Assembly (NCBI GenBank): GCA_027563935.2
Contig: JANVAS020000222.1
Location: 3,410,001 to 3,474,000 of the forward strand
Length of the DNA stretch: 64,000 nt
DNA from: Costus lasius
Taxonomy: Eukaryota; Streptophyta; Magnoliopsida; Zingiberales; Costaceae
Direction: 5' to 3'
Position 1 is the first letter of the stretch, and every line of letters starts with the position of its first letter. The position numbers and the translations under genes are program-made. Below the pieces are notes generated by a model. That model made no database searches and had not been told where the DNA came from. It saw nothing but the letters and a program-made list of their open reading frames with translations. This document shows positions 36,822-47,964 of this stretch, piece by piece.

Positions 36822-39227
36822 GACTTGGTTATCTGACATGGAGTCCATCTCGGCGCGCATAGCTTCAAGCCATCTCGCTGATTCCGGTCCACTGACCGCA
36901 TCCGCATAAGTGAGGGGTTCATCATTATCAATGATGTAGACTCCGTCATAGCGCTCAGGCTGTCGACGGATCCTTCCTGATCTTCGCGGTTCCCGTGATA
37001 TCTGAGCCTCAGGTTGTTCAGTAACCTGTTCTACCGGCTCAGGCTCATCCAACTCTGCTTGAGCACTTTGTCCTTCCTCTGGATTCTCATCCAGTTTTAT
37101 TTCTCTCCCACTGGCCGCTTGCAGAAGAAACTCCTTCTCAAGAAATATGGCCGTCCGAGCAACAAAAACCTTGTTCTCTTTGGGATCGTAGAAATAATAA
37201 CCCTTAGTTTCCTTAGGGTAACCGACAAAGATGCATTTGTCAGATCTGCTCTCTAGTTTCCCAGAGGCGAGCTTTTTCACATAAGCCTCGCAGCCCCAGA
37301 TCCTGATAAATGTCAAGCTCGGCTGTTTCCCATACCATAACTCATATGGCGTCTTAGAAACTGCCTTGGATGGCACTCGGTTTAGTACCTTTGCAGCTGT
37401 TTCCAGTGCAAAACCCCAAAAGGAGTAAGGTAGAGTAGCCGGACTCATCATAGAACGAATCATATCAAGTAACGTTCTATTTCTCCTCTCGGACACACCA
37501 TTCCATTGCGGTGTTCCTGGCGGAGTGAGCTGTGAGATAATCCCACACTCCTTTAGATAGTCAGTAAACGCATGACTTAGGTATTCTCCACCTCGATCTG
37601 AGCGAAGTGCCTTGATATTTCGGCCTAGCTGATTTTGTACTTCATTCTTGAACTCTTTGAACTTGTCAAAAGATTCACTTTTATGTCTCATCAGATAGAC
37701 ATACCCATACCTACTGAAATCATCAGTAAAGGTAATGAAGTACTGATAGCCACCTCTGGCATGTTTACTAAATGGCCCACACACATCAGTGTGTATAAGG
37801 TCAAGTAAACCTGAAGCCCTTTGTCCTTTGTTAGGAAAAGGTGACTTCGTCATTTTGCCCATTAAACAAGCTTTGCATGTATCAATCTCCTTGTAGGAGA
37901 ATGATCCCAGCAGTCCATGATCATGCAACCGCTTAATGCGTTTCTCGTTAATATGGCCTAAACGACTATGCCATAGCAAGGTGCTGTCATCAGCATTCTT
38001 GGCTTTCTTAATATCAATTTTCTGTATAGAACATTCCATGTCCTACATGTATAACCCATTGTTAATTGAACCAGTTGCATAAACAATATTATCATATGAT
38101 AAGACACACTTTGAAATATTGCATTCAAAGGAAAATCCCTTCCTGACAAGAGCAGGAATGGAGATAATATTTTTAGTAATACTGGGAACAAAATAACAAT
38201 TGTCTAGTTCCAATACAATTCCAGATGGTAAAGAAATGAAATAGTCTCCTACAGCAACAGCAGCAACCCGTGCCCTGTTTCCAACGCGTAGGTCCACCTC
38301 ATGCTGTCCCACCTGCCTTCTTCTCTTGAGTTCCTGTACATTTGAACAAATGTGAACTCCACATGCAGTGTCCAACACCCATGATATAGAAGAAGAAAAC
38401 ATGACCTCAGTCACATAAATACCTGAGCCAGAAGCGAAGCTTCCCCTCTTATCTCCTTGGAGCGCTTTACAGTCCTTTTTCCAGTGACCCAGCTGGCCAC
38501 AGTGGAAACACCTGTATTCCTTGGACCGCTTAACCTTCTGCTTCAGAGCCTTGCTGTAACTCTTGACAGGGGCTTTGCCCTTCTTCCCCTTCTTCTTGTT
38601 CCTTGTAGGAACCATTAAGACAGAGGTCGAAGGCTTTCCCTTCAGAGTTTCCTCAGTAGTCAAGAGCATATTCAGCAGCTCTGCCGGAGTACAATCGATT
38701 TTGTTCATATTAAAGTTAATAATGAACGCATCGAAAGAAGGCGGAAGAGACTGCAGAATAATGTCTACAGCAAGCTCCTGGTTGATGGTATGCCCCAGTT
38801 TCTCTAGAGCCTCCTTGTGCCCAATCATCTTGAGCACGTGAGCTCCCACTGGGCTCCCTTCAGCCAGTTTGCTCTGAAAGAAAAGCTTTGTCAGATTATA
38901 GCATTCTGTCCTCGCCTGTGCAGCATACAGCATCTTGAGGTTTGCTATCATGTCTATAGCAGACATATCCTCATGCTGACGCTGCAGCGGTGGCGTCATA
39001 GACGCTAGCATCAGGCAAGCGACATCAATGCTATCATTGACATGCTTTTCATAGGCTTCCCGAACCGCCCTTGCGGCGTTCGGAGCGGGCTGAGGCGGTA
39101 TCGCCGTCTCGAGGACATACAGTTTCCTCTCTGCCTTAAGAACTATCTTAAGGTGTCCGAACCAGTCAGAGAAGTTCGGCCCAGCAAACTTCTCTCTTTC
39201 CAGTAGGGATCGCACATTGAAGTTCAT
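36822..39227 (-). pseudogene. gag-pol: gag-pol of I (in-frame TAG, truncated after integrase)
   Basis: ATG at 39225-39227 opens MNFNVRSLLEREKFAG. Gag, the CCHC knuckle, the WVLDTACG protease and integrase are all present. A TAG at 38043-38045 lies between protease and the integrase finger, at the same site as in J (54646-54648). Integrase is otherwise clean (HSRLGHINEKRIKR; IHTDVCGPF; NGVSERRNRT), and the frame runs through the proline-rich linker to SDNQVW. There it is fused to T and closes after three foreign codons. RT and RNase H are missing. Confidence 0.95.
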
Positions 39228-40459
39228 GGTGTTCGTTGCTGCAGGAATCTACAACAATGCAAGAACAGCAAGGTCAGTATCAATGCTAAGAATCAATCAG
39301 GACTTAAGAAAGATTCTTTTTCTCACTATTTTATCTGGCTGAAAAATCCAGCAAAACAGCCCGAAAGAGTAGTACTCTTTTAGTGAGATGGGATCCAGAT
39401 TTCATACTTGGTCTCCGCGTCCCGCTCAGGCGAGATAAGATGCACAGAGAGTACAAGCACTAATCTCTGGTAGGCTGTCCCAGCCAATCGCCAACCCGTG
39501 CGATTCCCCTTCATCTGGGCAATCCAGCAGACTGTGCCAACTGAGTTGGTACAACACAATCTCTGACCCCACAGATGGCTGCCTCCATGTGCTACCATAT
39601 GCGCCACATATGTAGCCTACATGGTCAAGCTGACCCGACCTACTCCCTGGACCACCACGTGCTATGCTGAGCAACGAGAAGGGATAAATCCCTACTCTGT
39701 AACACGCAGGTGTAATCCCGCACCGTCTGAAGATAGATGGACGTGCCCACTGAGTGGGTACAACACGGCTCCAACGATAGTCAGAATAGTGAGGTTTCGC
39801 GTCAGAAGGCTTACGAGCTTGATATTTTAGCGTTGGATTTTAACGGTCTTTTATCTTCTTCACTATCATGCAATTCCTATGGTGATAGCAGAAGATAAAC
39901 TAACCATGCAATTCTAATATTTAAACAATAAAAGAAAGCATGTATCTTATGTGGTAAAAGCCCATAGCCTTAGTAAGACCTTAATTAACTTAAGTCTTCA
40001 CTAGCTTTTCTTCATTGGACTTTTGCTGCTCATCTGGCCCAAACCAGGGCCCAAGCGCCATTTGCAGCTCTGGTGCGCCCACCAGGAAAATGCGCCAGGT
40101 CCTAGGGTCGAACCCTAGACCTCCCACCTGGTCTAGCCACTGCTGCAGGCGCCTCTGCCAAGTGTGCTTTGTGCTCTTGTCTAATTAAATTACAAATTTA
40201 ACTATCTAGACAAGATTGACACGCAGGTCAATTACATTTTATAAATTAAAGCAATGTGATACGCAGATCACAATAATTAATTTACATTTAATACAGGCAC
40301 GCAGGCCCCAGCACAGCACAGATTTAACATGGGCAGCCCACATAAGAATAAATAGACAAACACATGGCATCAATCAACATGTGATCCAATCATGGAAATT
40401 AAATTTCGAAAACCCATAGGTATCAATTTTATTTTCCTTATATGCCCTTACTACCTTAC
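39228..40459 (-). other. Leader of I, gag-proximal part
   Basis: Non-coding. It contains the hairpins AAAGAGTAGTACTCTTT (39364-39380), CCAAC-TGA-GTTGG and CCCAC-TGA-GTGGG (about 39538-39755), and a B-box-like hairpin CTAGGGT-CGA-ACCCTAG (40102-40118). The last five bases (CTTAC) are the target duplication of E. Confidence 0.85.
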
Positions 40460-42144
40460 TGTTGGGGTATGCCCTTAAGGCTAATGTTTGAGGCCTTGGG
40501 ATTGTAATAGTATCATGTAATAAACTGTTGTGTTTATAAAGGCATGGTTATTATTCAGGTTGTTACCTTGTCTGCTGTAATAAGTGTACTTCTGAATAAT
40601 GTCTCAAAGCTGTTCAGCTAGGCTGACAGGCTATATGTCCTTAGTCGAGATATCTTGGTGAACATGAGACAGCCTTGATATGATTGAGACTAATATGTGT
40701 GCTAATCTTATAGGATGCTTCGAGCATGGAATAAGATGTAGACTCATGGGTACATTGGATGTACTGGACAGACCCTACTGGGATATTCCATTGCTTGTCA
40801 CAATGTGAATGATCCTTGTAAGCACTAAGTGGCACATGTCCTCTGACTTGAGATCACTTGTGTTTCTAAATGATGATTGTCATTGTCTTGAGGTAGTTCA
40901 ATATCATTTGAAACATAATGATTATAGACTATTTTGGATGGTGAGCTTGAATCAGGTTAGGGCACTAGTGATAGACAAAGGATTGCCGTCTCCTTGTTTA
41001 AGGAGTGTGATGTTCTTAAAGGGCCCCCCTATATGAGATGATTGAGAAAGTGTATGGCCATACCCAGATGACTATGTTCATCTGATCTAATCATGCTCAT
41101 CATGTTGGAGTTACAAGCTTGACATGCTTGTCCAATATGAACATCCAGTGGCAAAGGAAACATGTATGCCTTGTGAGTTTGATTCACACTTGTGCCATGG
41201 TTTGGGTGTAGTCTTGGAAGACTATTTCCTTTATATCGGGAGACAGTGATGTGTTGCTAGATACCTCTCACTGATCGTGATAACGAAAGTTATCGTTACC
41301 GACATTTAAAGGAAACCCTTAGGGTCGCACAATTTGATGATATGGCTTACTCAAGTCAGATCGTATGGACTGAATTGTTTGGGTTCAGTTTAGAGGAGTT
41401 TAACCTCTGATTGTAAGTGAGATCTGGTCTGATCATGTTTGATTGATTAGGGCTCTAGATTGGTAAGCTTCGATCGAGAGAGTTGATGCTAGATCGATGA
41501 GATCAGAAGCATCAAAAGGATGAACGGTCAGATCTTAAACCTTGGGTTTATTTTGATTTGGACCAATGCTTGGGCTGATTTGATTTGGTTTATTGAACCA
41601 AAATCAATTGGATCGATTAAGCTTGAACCGGTTCACATGTGTGAACGCTTGGTTCAAAGCATAAACGTTTTGTTTTGATCGGTTTCGAAAGCTCTCCTTC
41701 ATGACATTCCATTTATGGAAAGTCATCATGGTGACTTGATGAAAAAACGCCAAAACGCTTTTTGCTTGAAGGCTTCTCACTTTGGCGAAGAAGTGTGCTT
41801 GAGAGAGCATTATCGCCGAGAGTGGAGAGGTGGAATTCGGCCAAGCAAAGACTCCAAGGATTCTCCTTCAAACGATCAAGACCCCTTGAAGCTTTTGCTA
41901 GCACAAAGGCGTGAAGGGAGTAGCCAACTTCTTCTTGTGTGCGCGCCATTTGGAGGGGATCTATTTTGCTCTCTTGCTTCCAAGCCGACCTCCATCTCTA
42001 TGGCTATGGTATAGATCTAAACTCATTCAAGTTGATCATATGGTTTTTCATATGCGATCCTTGAGAAACCCTCTTTCCGCCATGCTTGCTAGAGGCGCAT
42101 GTTCTAGGGTTTCCCCCCCCCCCATGAGTTAGGGGTCCTTTTCA
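40460..42144 (+). repeat. 5' LTR of E
   Basis: This 1,685-bp LTR runs TGTTGGGGTATGCCC...GGGGTCCTTTTCA. Features are the palindrome GTATGGCCATAC (41052-41063), AGTCTTGGAAGACT (41210-41223), a possible TATA-like CTTTATATC about 10 bp later, and an 11-C run near the end (42113-42123). Confidence 0.96.
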
Positions 42145-42146
42145 AT

Positions 42147-42158
42147 TGGTATCAGAGC
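42147..42158 (+). promoter_or_regulatory. Primer binding site of E
   Basis: TTGGTATCAGAG followed by CC lies 2 bases inside the LTR, the initiator-methionine tRNA type. Confidence 0.93.
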
Positions 42159-44059
42159 CAAGGTTTTCGATATGATCTATATGATTGCTTTGAAATGTTT
42201 GTGATCCATACATGTTGCGCTTACTTGATGCATGCTTTATTTACATGAAGTTTGCGCTTGTATCATGGTTACATGAAGTTTGCGCTTGTATCATGGTTAC
42301 ATGAAGTTTGCGCTTGTATCATGGTTACATGCAGTTTGCGCTCCCCCTTGAAGGGGACTCCCTAATGTTTGCGCTCCCCCTTGAATGGGACCCCCTTAGA
42401 TCTAAGGGTTATCAACATGCTAGATATGACATATATCTTATGTTCTCAAGTGAAGCATGTTGTTTGTTATGTTTGCGCATGTTCTAAATGTTTTTATAAA
42501 ACTTACATCTTGCGCGCATGCTTAGATCTAAGGTGCCCCTACTATAAATCCTTAGATGGGTTGATGGGGTTGAAAGCATCTACTATGTTAGATCCAAAGT
42601 CTGATCAGACCATCTGACAGCCTAGATGGATCGACCAGATGGCACCTGTGCGCAAGCACAAGGTGGCCATAGGTTGATTGCATCTTAGGTGTGTAGCGAG
42701 GTCTGGTTGAGACAACTACTGAACACACATGAGTTAGGCCCGGGGTCACACCCGCTTGCCAAAACTCATGAGGGTGGTTCAGCCCTTGGCGCATGCATGG
42801 TTGACCATTAGGTCAACTCGGGTCAGTTAGGACTCGGTGCATGCAAGGGCAGAGGATCTGACCAGATGGATGAGTGGATCCCTATCAATGGACCATTGTA
42901 AGGTTGTGGAGCACATAAGGAAATTAAAATTGATACCTATGGGGTTTTTCAAAATTTAATTTCATGATTGGATCACATGATGAATGATACCATATGCTTG
43001 TTTATTTAGTCTTATGTGGGTTGCCCTATTGTGTGCTGTGCTGGGGCCTGCGTGCCTGGTAAATTATAAGTTAATATTATTGTGATCTGCGAATCACTTT
43101 TCATTTAATTTATAATATGTGTTTGACCTGCGAGTCAAAGCTTGTCTAGATAGAGCAAAATGTATTTTGACTAGACAAGAACATAAAAGCACACATCCAA
43201 AAGGAGTATTCACCTGGTGGCGCACCTGAGGTGCTCTTGGCGCTAGGGCCATGGGTTGGACCAGATGAGATGCTAAGGAGCTCAAGTGAAGACTTAAGTA
43301 AAATTAAGGTCTTACTAGGGTTCATGGGCTTTTACCACATAAGATCATGCTTTCTATTTATTGCTTATATACATTAGAACAGCATGAGTTTATCTTCTGC
43401 TATCACCATAGGAATTGCATGATAGTAAAGAAGATAAAAGACCGTTAAAATCCAACGCTAACATATCAAGCTCGTAAGCCTTCTGACGCGAAACCTCACT
43501 GTTCTGACTATCGTTGGAGCCGTGTTGAACCCACTCAGTGGGCACATCCATCTATCTTCAGACGGTGCTGGATTTCACCTGCGTGTTACAGAGTAGGGAT
43601 TTATCCCTTCTCGTTGCTCAGCATAGCACGTGGTGGTCCAGGGAGTAGGTCAGGTCAGCTTGACCATGTAGGCTACATATGTGGCGCATATGGTAGCACA
43701 TGGAGGCAGCCATCTGTGGGATCAGAGACTGTGTTGTACCAACTCAGTTGGCACAGTCTGCTGGATTGCCCAGATGAAGGGGAATCGCACGGGTTGGCGA
43801 TTGGCTGGGACAGCCTACCAGAAATTAATGTTTGTCATCTCTGTGCATCTTATCTCGCCTGAGCGGGACGCGGAGACCAAGTATGAAATCTGGATCCCAT
43901 CTCACTAAAAGAGTATTACTCTTTCGGACTGTTTACTGGATTTTTCAGTCAGACAAAATAGTGAGAAAAGAATCTTTCTTAAGTCCTGGATTGATTCTGA
44001 ACATTGATACTAACCTTGCTGTTCTTGCATTGTTGTAGATAACTGCAGCAACGAACACC
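42159..44059 (+). other. 5' leader of E
   Basis: This is 1.9 kb without a supported gene. From the primer site on it holds a 28-bp tandem repeat (42241-42342), two CCCCTTGAAGGGG-type hairpins (42344-42356 perfect, 42376-42390 imperfect), the shared block 42530-43100 and GCACC-TGA-GGTGC (43222-43234). Then come the conserved CCCAC-TCA-GTGGG (43530-43542), CCAAC-TCA-GTTGG (43739-43751) and AAAGAGTA-T-TACTCTTT (43908-43924). An 82-codon frame at 43614-43862 recurs in other copies but has no recognisable domain. Confidence 0.85.
42241..42342 (+). repeat. 28-bp tandem repeat in E leader
   Basis: Units starting TTACATGAAGTTTGCGCTTG occur at 42241, 42269 and 42297, with a partial fourth at 42325. 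Three full units are identical. The H leader has only one diverged equivalent near 1795-1880. Confidence 0.93.
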
Positions 44060-47000
44060 ATGAGCTTCAATGTGCGATCCCTACTGGAAAGGGAGAAGTT
44101 TGCTGGGCCGAACTTCTCTGACTGGTTTGGACACCTTAAGATCGTTCTTAAGGCAGAGAGGAAACTGTATGTCCTCGAGACGGCAATACCGCCGCAGCCC
44201 GCTCCGAACGCCGCAAGGGCGGTTCGGGATGCCTATGAAAAGCACGTCAATGATAGCATTGATGTTGCTTGCCTGATGCTAGCGTCTATGACGCCACCGC
44301 TGCAGCGTCAGCATGAGGATATGTCGGCTATAGAGATTATAGCGAACCTCAAGATGCTGTATGCTGCACAGGCGAGGACAGAACGCTATAATCTGACGAA
44401 GCTCTTCTTTCAGAGCAAACTGGCTGAGGGGAGCCCAGTGGGAGCTCACGTGCTCAAGATGATTGGGCACAAGGAGGCTCTGGAGAAACTGGGGCATACC
44501 ATCAACCAGGAGCTTGCTGTAGATATTATTCTGCAGTCTCTTCCGCCCTCTTTCGATGCGTTCATTATTAACTTTAATATGAACAAAATCGATTGTACGC
44601 CGGCAGAGCTGCTGAATATGCTCTTGACTACTGAGGAAACTCTGAAGGGAAAGCCTTCAACCTCTGTCTTAATGGTTCCTTCAAGGAACAAGAAGAAGGG
44701 GAAGAAGGGCAAGGCCCCTGTCAAGAACTACAGCAAGGCACTGAAACAGAAGGTGAAGCGGTCGAAGGACAACAGGTGTTTCCACTGTGGCCAGCTGGGT
44801 CACTGGAAAAAGGACTGTAAAGCGCTCCAAGGAGATAAGAGGGGAAGCATCGCTTCTGGCTCAGGTATATATGTGACTGAGGTCATGTTATCTTCTTCTT
44901 CTATTTCATGGGTGTTGGACACTGCATGTGGAGTTCACATTTGTTCAAATGTACAGGAACTCAGGAGAAGAAGGCAGGTGGGACAGCATGAGGTAGACCT
45001 ACGCGTTGGAAACGGGGCACGGGTTGCTGCTGTTGCTGTAGGAGACTATTTCATTTCTTTACCATCTGGCATTGTATTAGAATTAAACAATTGTTATTTT
45101 GTACCCAGTATTACCAAGAATATTATCTCTATTCCTGCTCTTGTCAGGAAAGGATTTGCCTTTGAATGCAAGATTTCAAAGTGTGTTTTAACTTATGATA
45201 ATATTGTGTATGCGACTGGTTCAATTAACAATGGGTTATTCATGTTGGACATGGAAAATTCTATACAAAACATTGATAATAAGAAAGCCAAGTATGCTGA
45301 TGACAGCACCTTGCTATGGCATAGTCGTTTAGGCCATATTAACGAGAAGCGCATTAAGCGGTTGCATGATCATGGACTGCTGGGATCATTCTCCTATGAG
45401 GAGATTGATACATGAAAAGCTTGTTTGATGGGTAAAATGACGAAGTCTCCTTTTCCTAACAAAGGTCAAAGGGCTTCAGGTTTACTTGACCTCATACACA
45501 GTGATGTGTGTGGGCCATTTAGTAAACATGCCAGAGGTGGCTATCAGTACTTCATTACCTTTACTGATGATTTCAGTAGGTATGGGTATGTCTATTTAAT
45601 GAGACATAAAAGTGAATCTTTTGACAAGTTCAAAGAGTTCAAGAATGAAGTACAAAATCAGTTAGGCCGTAATATCAAGACACTTCGTTCTGATCGAGGT
45701 GGTGAATACCTGAGTCATGCATTTACTGACTATCTAAAGGAGTGTGGGATTATCTCACAGCTCACTCCGCCAGGAACACCACAATGGAATGGTGTGTCCG
45801 AAAGGAGAAATAGAACGTTACTTGATATGGTTCGTTCTATGATGAGTCAGGCTACTCTTCCATATTCCTTTTGGGGTTTTGCACTGGAAACAGCTGCAAA
45901 GGTACTAAACCGAGTGCCATCCAAGGCAGTTTCAAAGACGCCATATGAGTTATGGTATGGGAAACAGCCTAGCTTGACATTTATCAGGATCTGGGGTTGC
46001 GAAGCTTATGTCAAAAAGCTCGCCTCTGGGAAACTGGAGAGCAGATCTGAGAAATGTATCTTTGTCGGTTACCCTAAGGAAACTAAGGGTTATTATTTCT
46101 TCGATCCCAAAGAGAACAAGGTTTTTGTTGCTCGGACGGCTATATTTCTTGAGAGGGAATTTCTTCTGCAAGAGGCCAGTGGGAGAGAAATAAAGCTGGA
46201 TGAGAATCCAGAGGAAGGACAAAGTAGTCAAGCACAGTTGGATGAGCCTGAGCCAGTTGAACAGGTTATTGAACAACCTGAGGCTCAGATAACACGAGAA
46301 CCGCGAAGATCGGGAAGGATCCGTCGTCAGCCTGAGCGCTATGACGGAGTCTACATCATTGATAATGATGAACCCCTCACTTATGCGGATGCGGTCAGTG
46401 GACCGGAGTCAGCTAGATGGCTTGAAGCTATGCGAGCCGAAATGGACTCCATGTCAGATAACCAAGTCTGGGATTTGGTTGATCCGCCTCCGGGAGTAAT
46501 CCCTATAGGCTGTAAATGGATCTTCAAGAAGAAGATTGACATGGATGGTAACGTGGTTACCTATAAAGGCAGGCTAGTTGCGAAAGGTTTCAAACAAATC
46601 TACGGGATAGATTATGATGAAACTTTCTCACCTGTAGCCATGTTTAAGTCTATTCGGATTCTTTTCGCGATAGCAGCATATTACGATTATGAGATCTGGC
46701 AGATGGATGTGAAAACAGCTTTCCTTAATGGAAATCTGGATGAGGATGTGTATATGACACAACCTGAGGGTTTCACTAATCCATCAGATCGTCATAAAAT
46801 ATGCAAGTTAAAGAAGTCCATTTATGGACTGAAACAAGCATCTAGAAGCTGGAATATTCGTTTTGATGAATCAATCTCTGAGTTTGGTTTCATCAAGAAT
46901 GAAGACGACCCGTGTGTATATAAGAGGTTTAGTGGGAGCGTGATTACATTCTTAATCCTCTACGTCGATGATATCTTAATCATTGGAAATGATATTCCTG

Positions 47001-47944
47001 AACTGCATGCTGTTAAAGCATGGTTAGGAAAATGTTTCCAGATGAAAGATTTAGGAGAAGCAGCCTATGTGTTAGGTGTGAAGATCTACCGAGATAGATC
47101 TAAGAGGCTTCTCGGGCTGTGCCAGAGTACTTACATCGATAAGGTCCTGGAGAGATTCCATTTAGAGAATTCTAAACGTGGATATCTTCCAGTCAGACAT
47201 GGTCTGAATCTTTCGAAGAGTCAGTGTCCACAAACACAGACTGAGAAAGATGAAATGGACAATACGCCTTATGCTTCGGCTATTGGGTCCATTATGTATG
47301 CGATGTTGTGTACTCGCCCAGACGTCGCTTACGGGTTAAGCGTAACCAGTCGATTCCAAAGTAATCCAGGTTTGGCGCACTGGATTGCAGTCAAGAACAT
47401 CTTAAAATATCTGCGGAGGACCAAAGATATGTTCTTGATATATGGTGGTCAGGAAGAACTCAGTATAGAGGGATATACTGACGCTTCGTTCCAGTCGGAC
47501 CAGGATGATTTCCGATCGCAATCAGGCTATGTTTTTAGCTTGAATGGTGGAGCAGTGGTGTGGAAGAGTTTCAAACAGTCAACTGTTGCTGATTCCACAA
47601 CAGAAGCCGAGTATGTTGCAGCCTCGGAAGCATCCAAGGAGGCAGTGTGGATTCGTAAGTTCATGAGAGAACTTGGTGTCGTTCCTTCGAGTGCAGATCC
47701 TTTGGTTATCTTCTGTGATAACACTGGAGCAATAGCACAAGCAAAGGAACCACGGTCGCACCAGAAGTCCAAGCACATACAGAGACGGTTTCACTTGATC
47801 CGGGAGATCATTGATCGTGGCGAGATCAAAATATGCAAGGTTCATACAGATGACAATCTGGCAGACCCGCTTACCAAGCCTCTGGCGCAGCAGAAGCATG
47901 AGAAGCACTGTAATAATATGGGTTTGAGATTACTCAACCATTAG
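44060..47944 (+). pseudogene. gag-pol: gag-pol of E, one in-frame TGA
   Basis: A single frame of 1,295 codons is broken only by TGA at 45413-45415. Gag occupies about residues 1-235 and a CCHC knuckle lies near 240 (CFHCGQLGHWKKDC). The aspartic protease motif is VLDTACG near 290. The integrase finger is HSRLGHINEKRIKR, and the TGA replaces the first cysteine of its CxxC half. Core D, D, E are in IHSDVCGPF, RSDRGGEY and NGVSERRNRT. RT has YVDDILIIGND near residue 968. RNase H has EGYTDASFQSD and TEAEYVAASEA, and the frame ends NMGLRLLNH. The polyprotein would supply particle, protease, integrase, RT and RNase H. The stop lies inside the integrase zinc finger, so readthrough as a normal strategy is unlikely. 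Gag and protease could still be made. Confidence 0.95.
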
Positions 47945-47948
47945 ATTA

Positions 47949-47964
47949 AGTGCAAGTGGGAGAT
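47949..47964 (+). promoter_or_regulatory. Polypurine tract of E
   Basis: AGTGCAAGTGGGAGAT abuts the 3' LTR. The same tract is seen in reverse next to the LTRs at 51928 and 59237, and at 7554 in family B. Confidence 0.88.

Noticed and set aside
45413..45415. Programmed stop-codon readthrough between gag-protease and pol in E
   Set aside because: The stop is within the integrase zinc finger and is absent from the other copies, so it is a point mutation.
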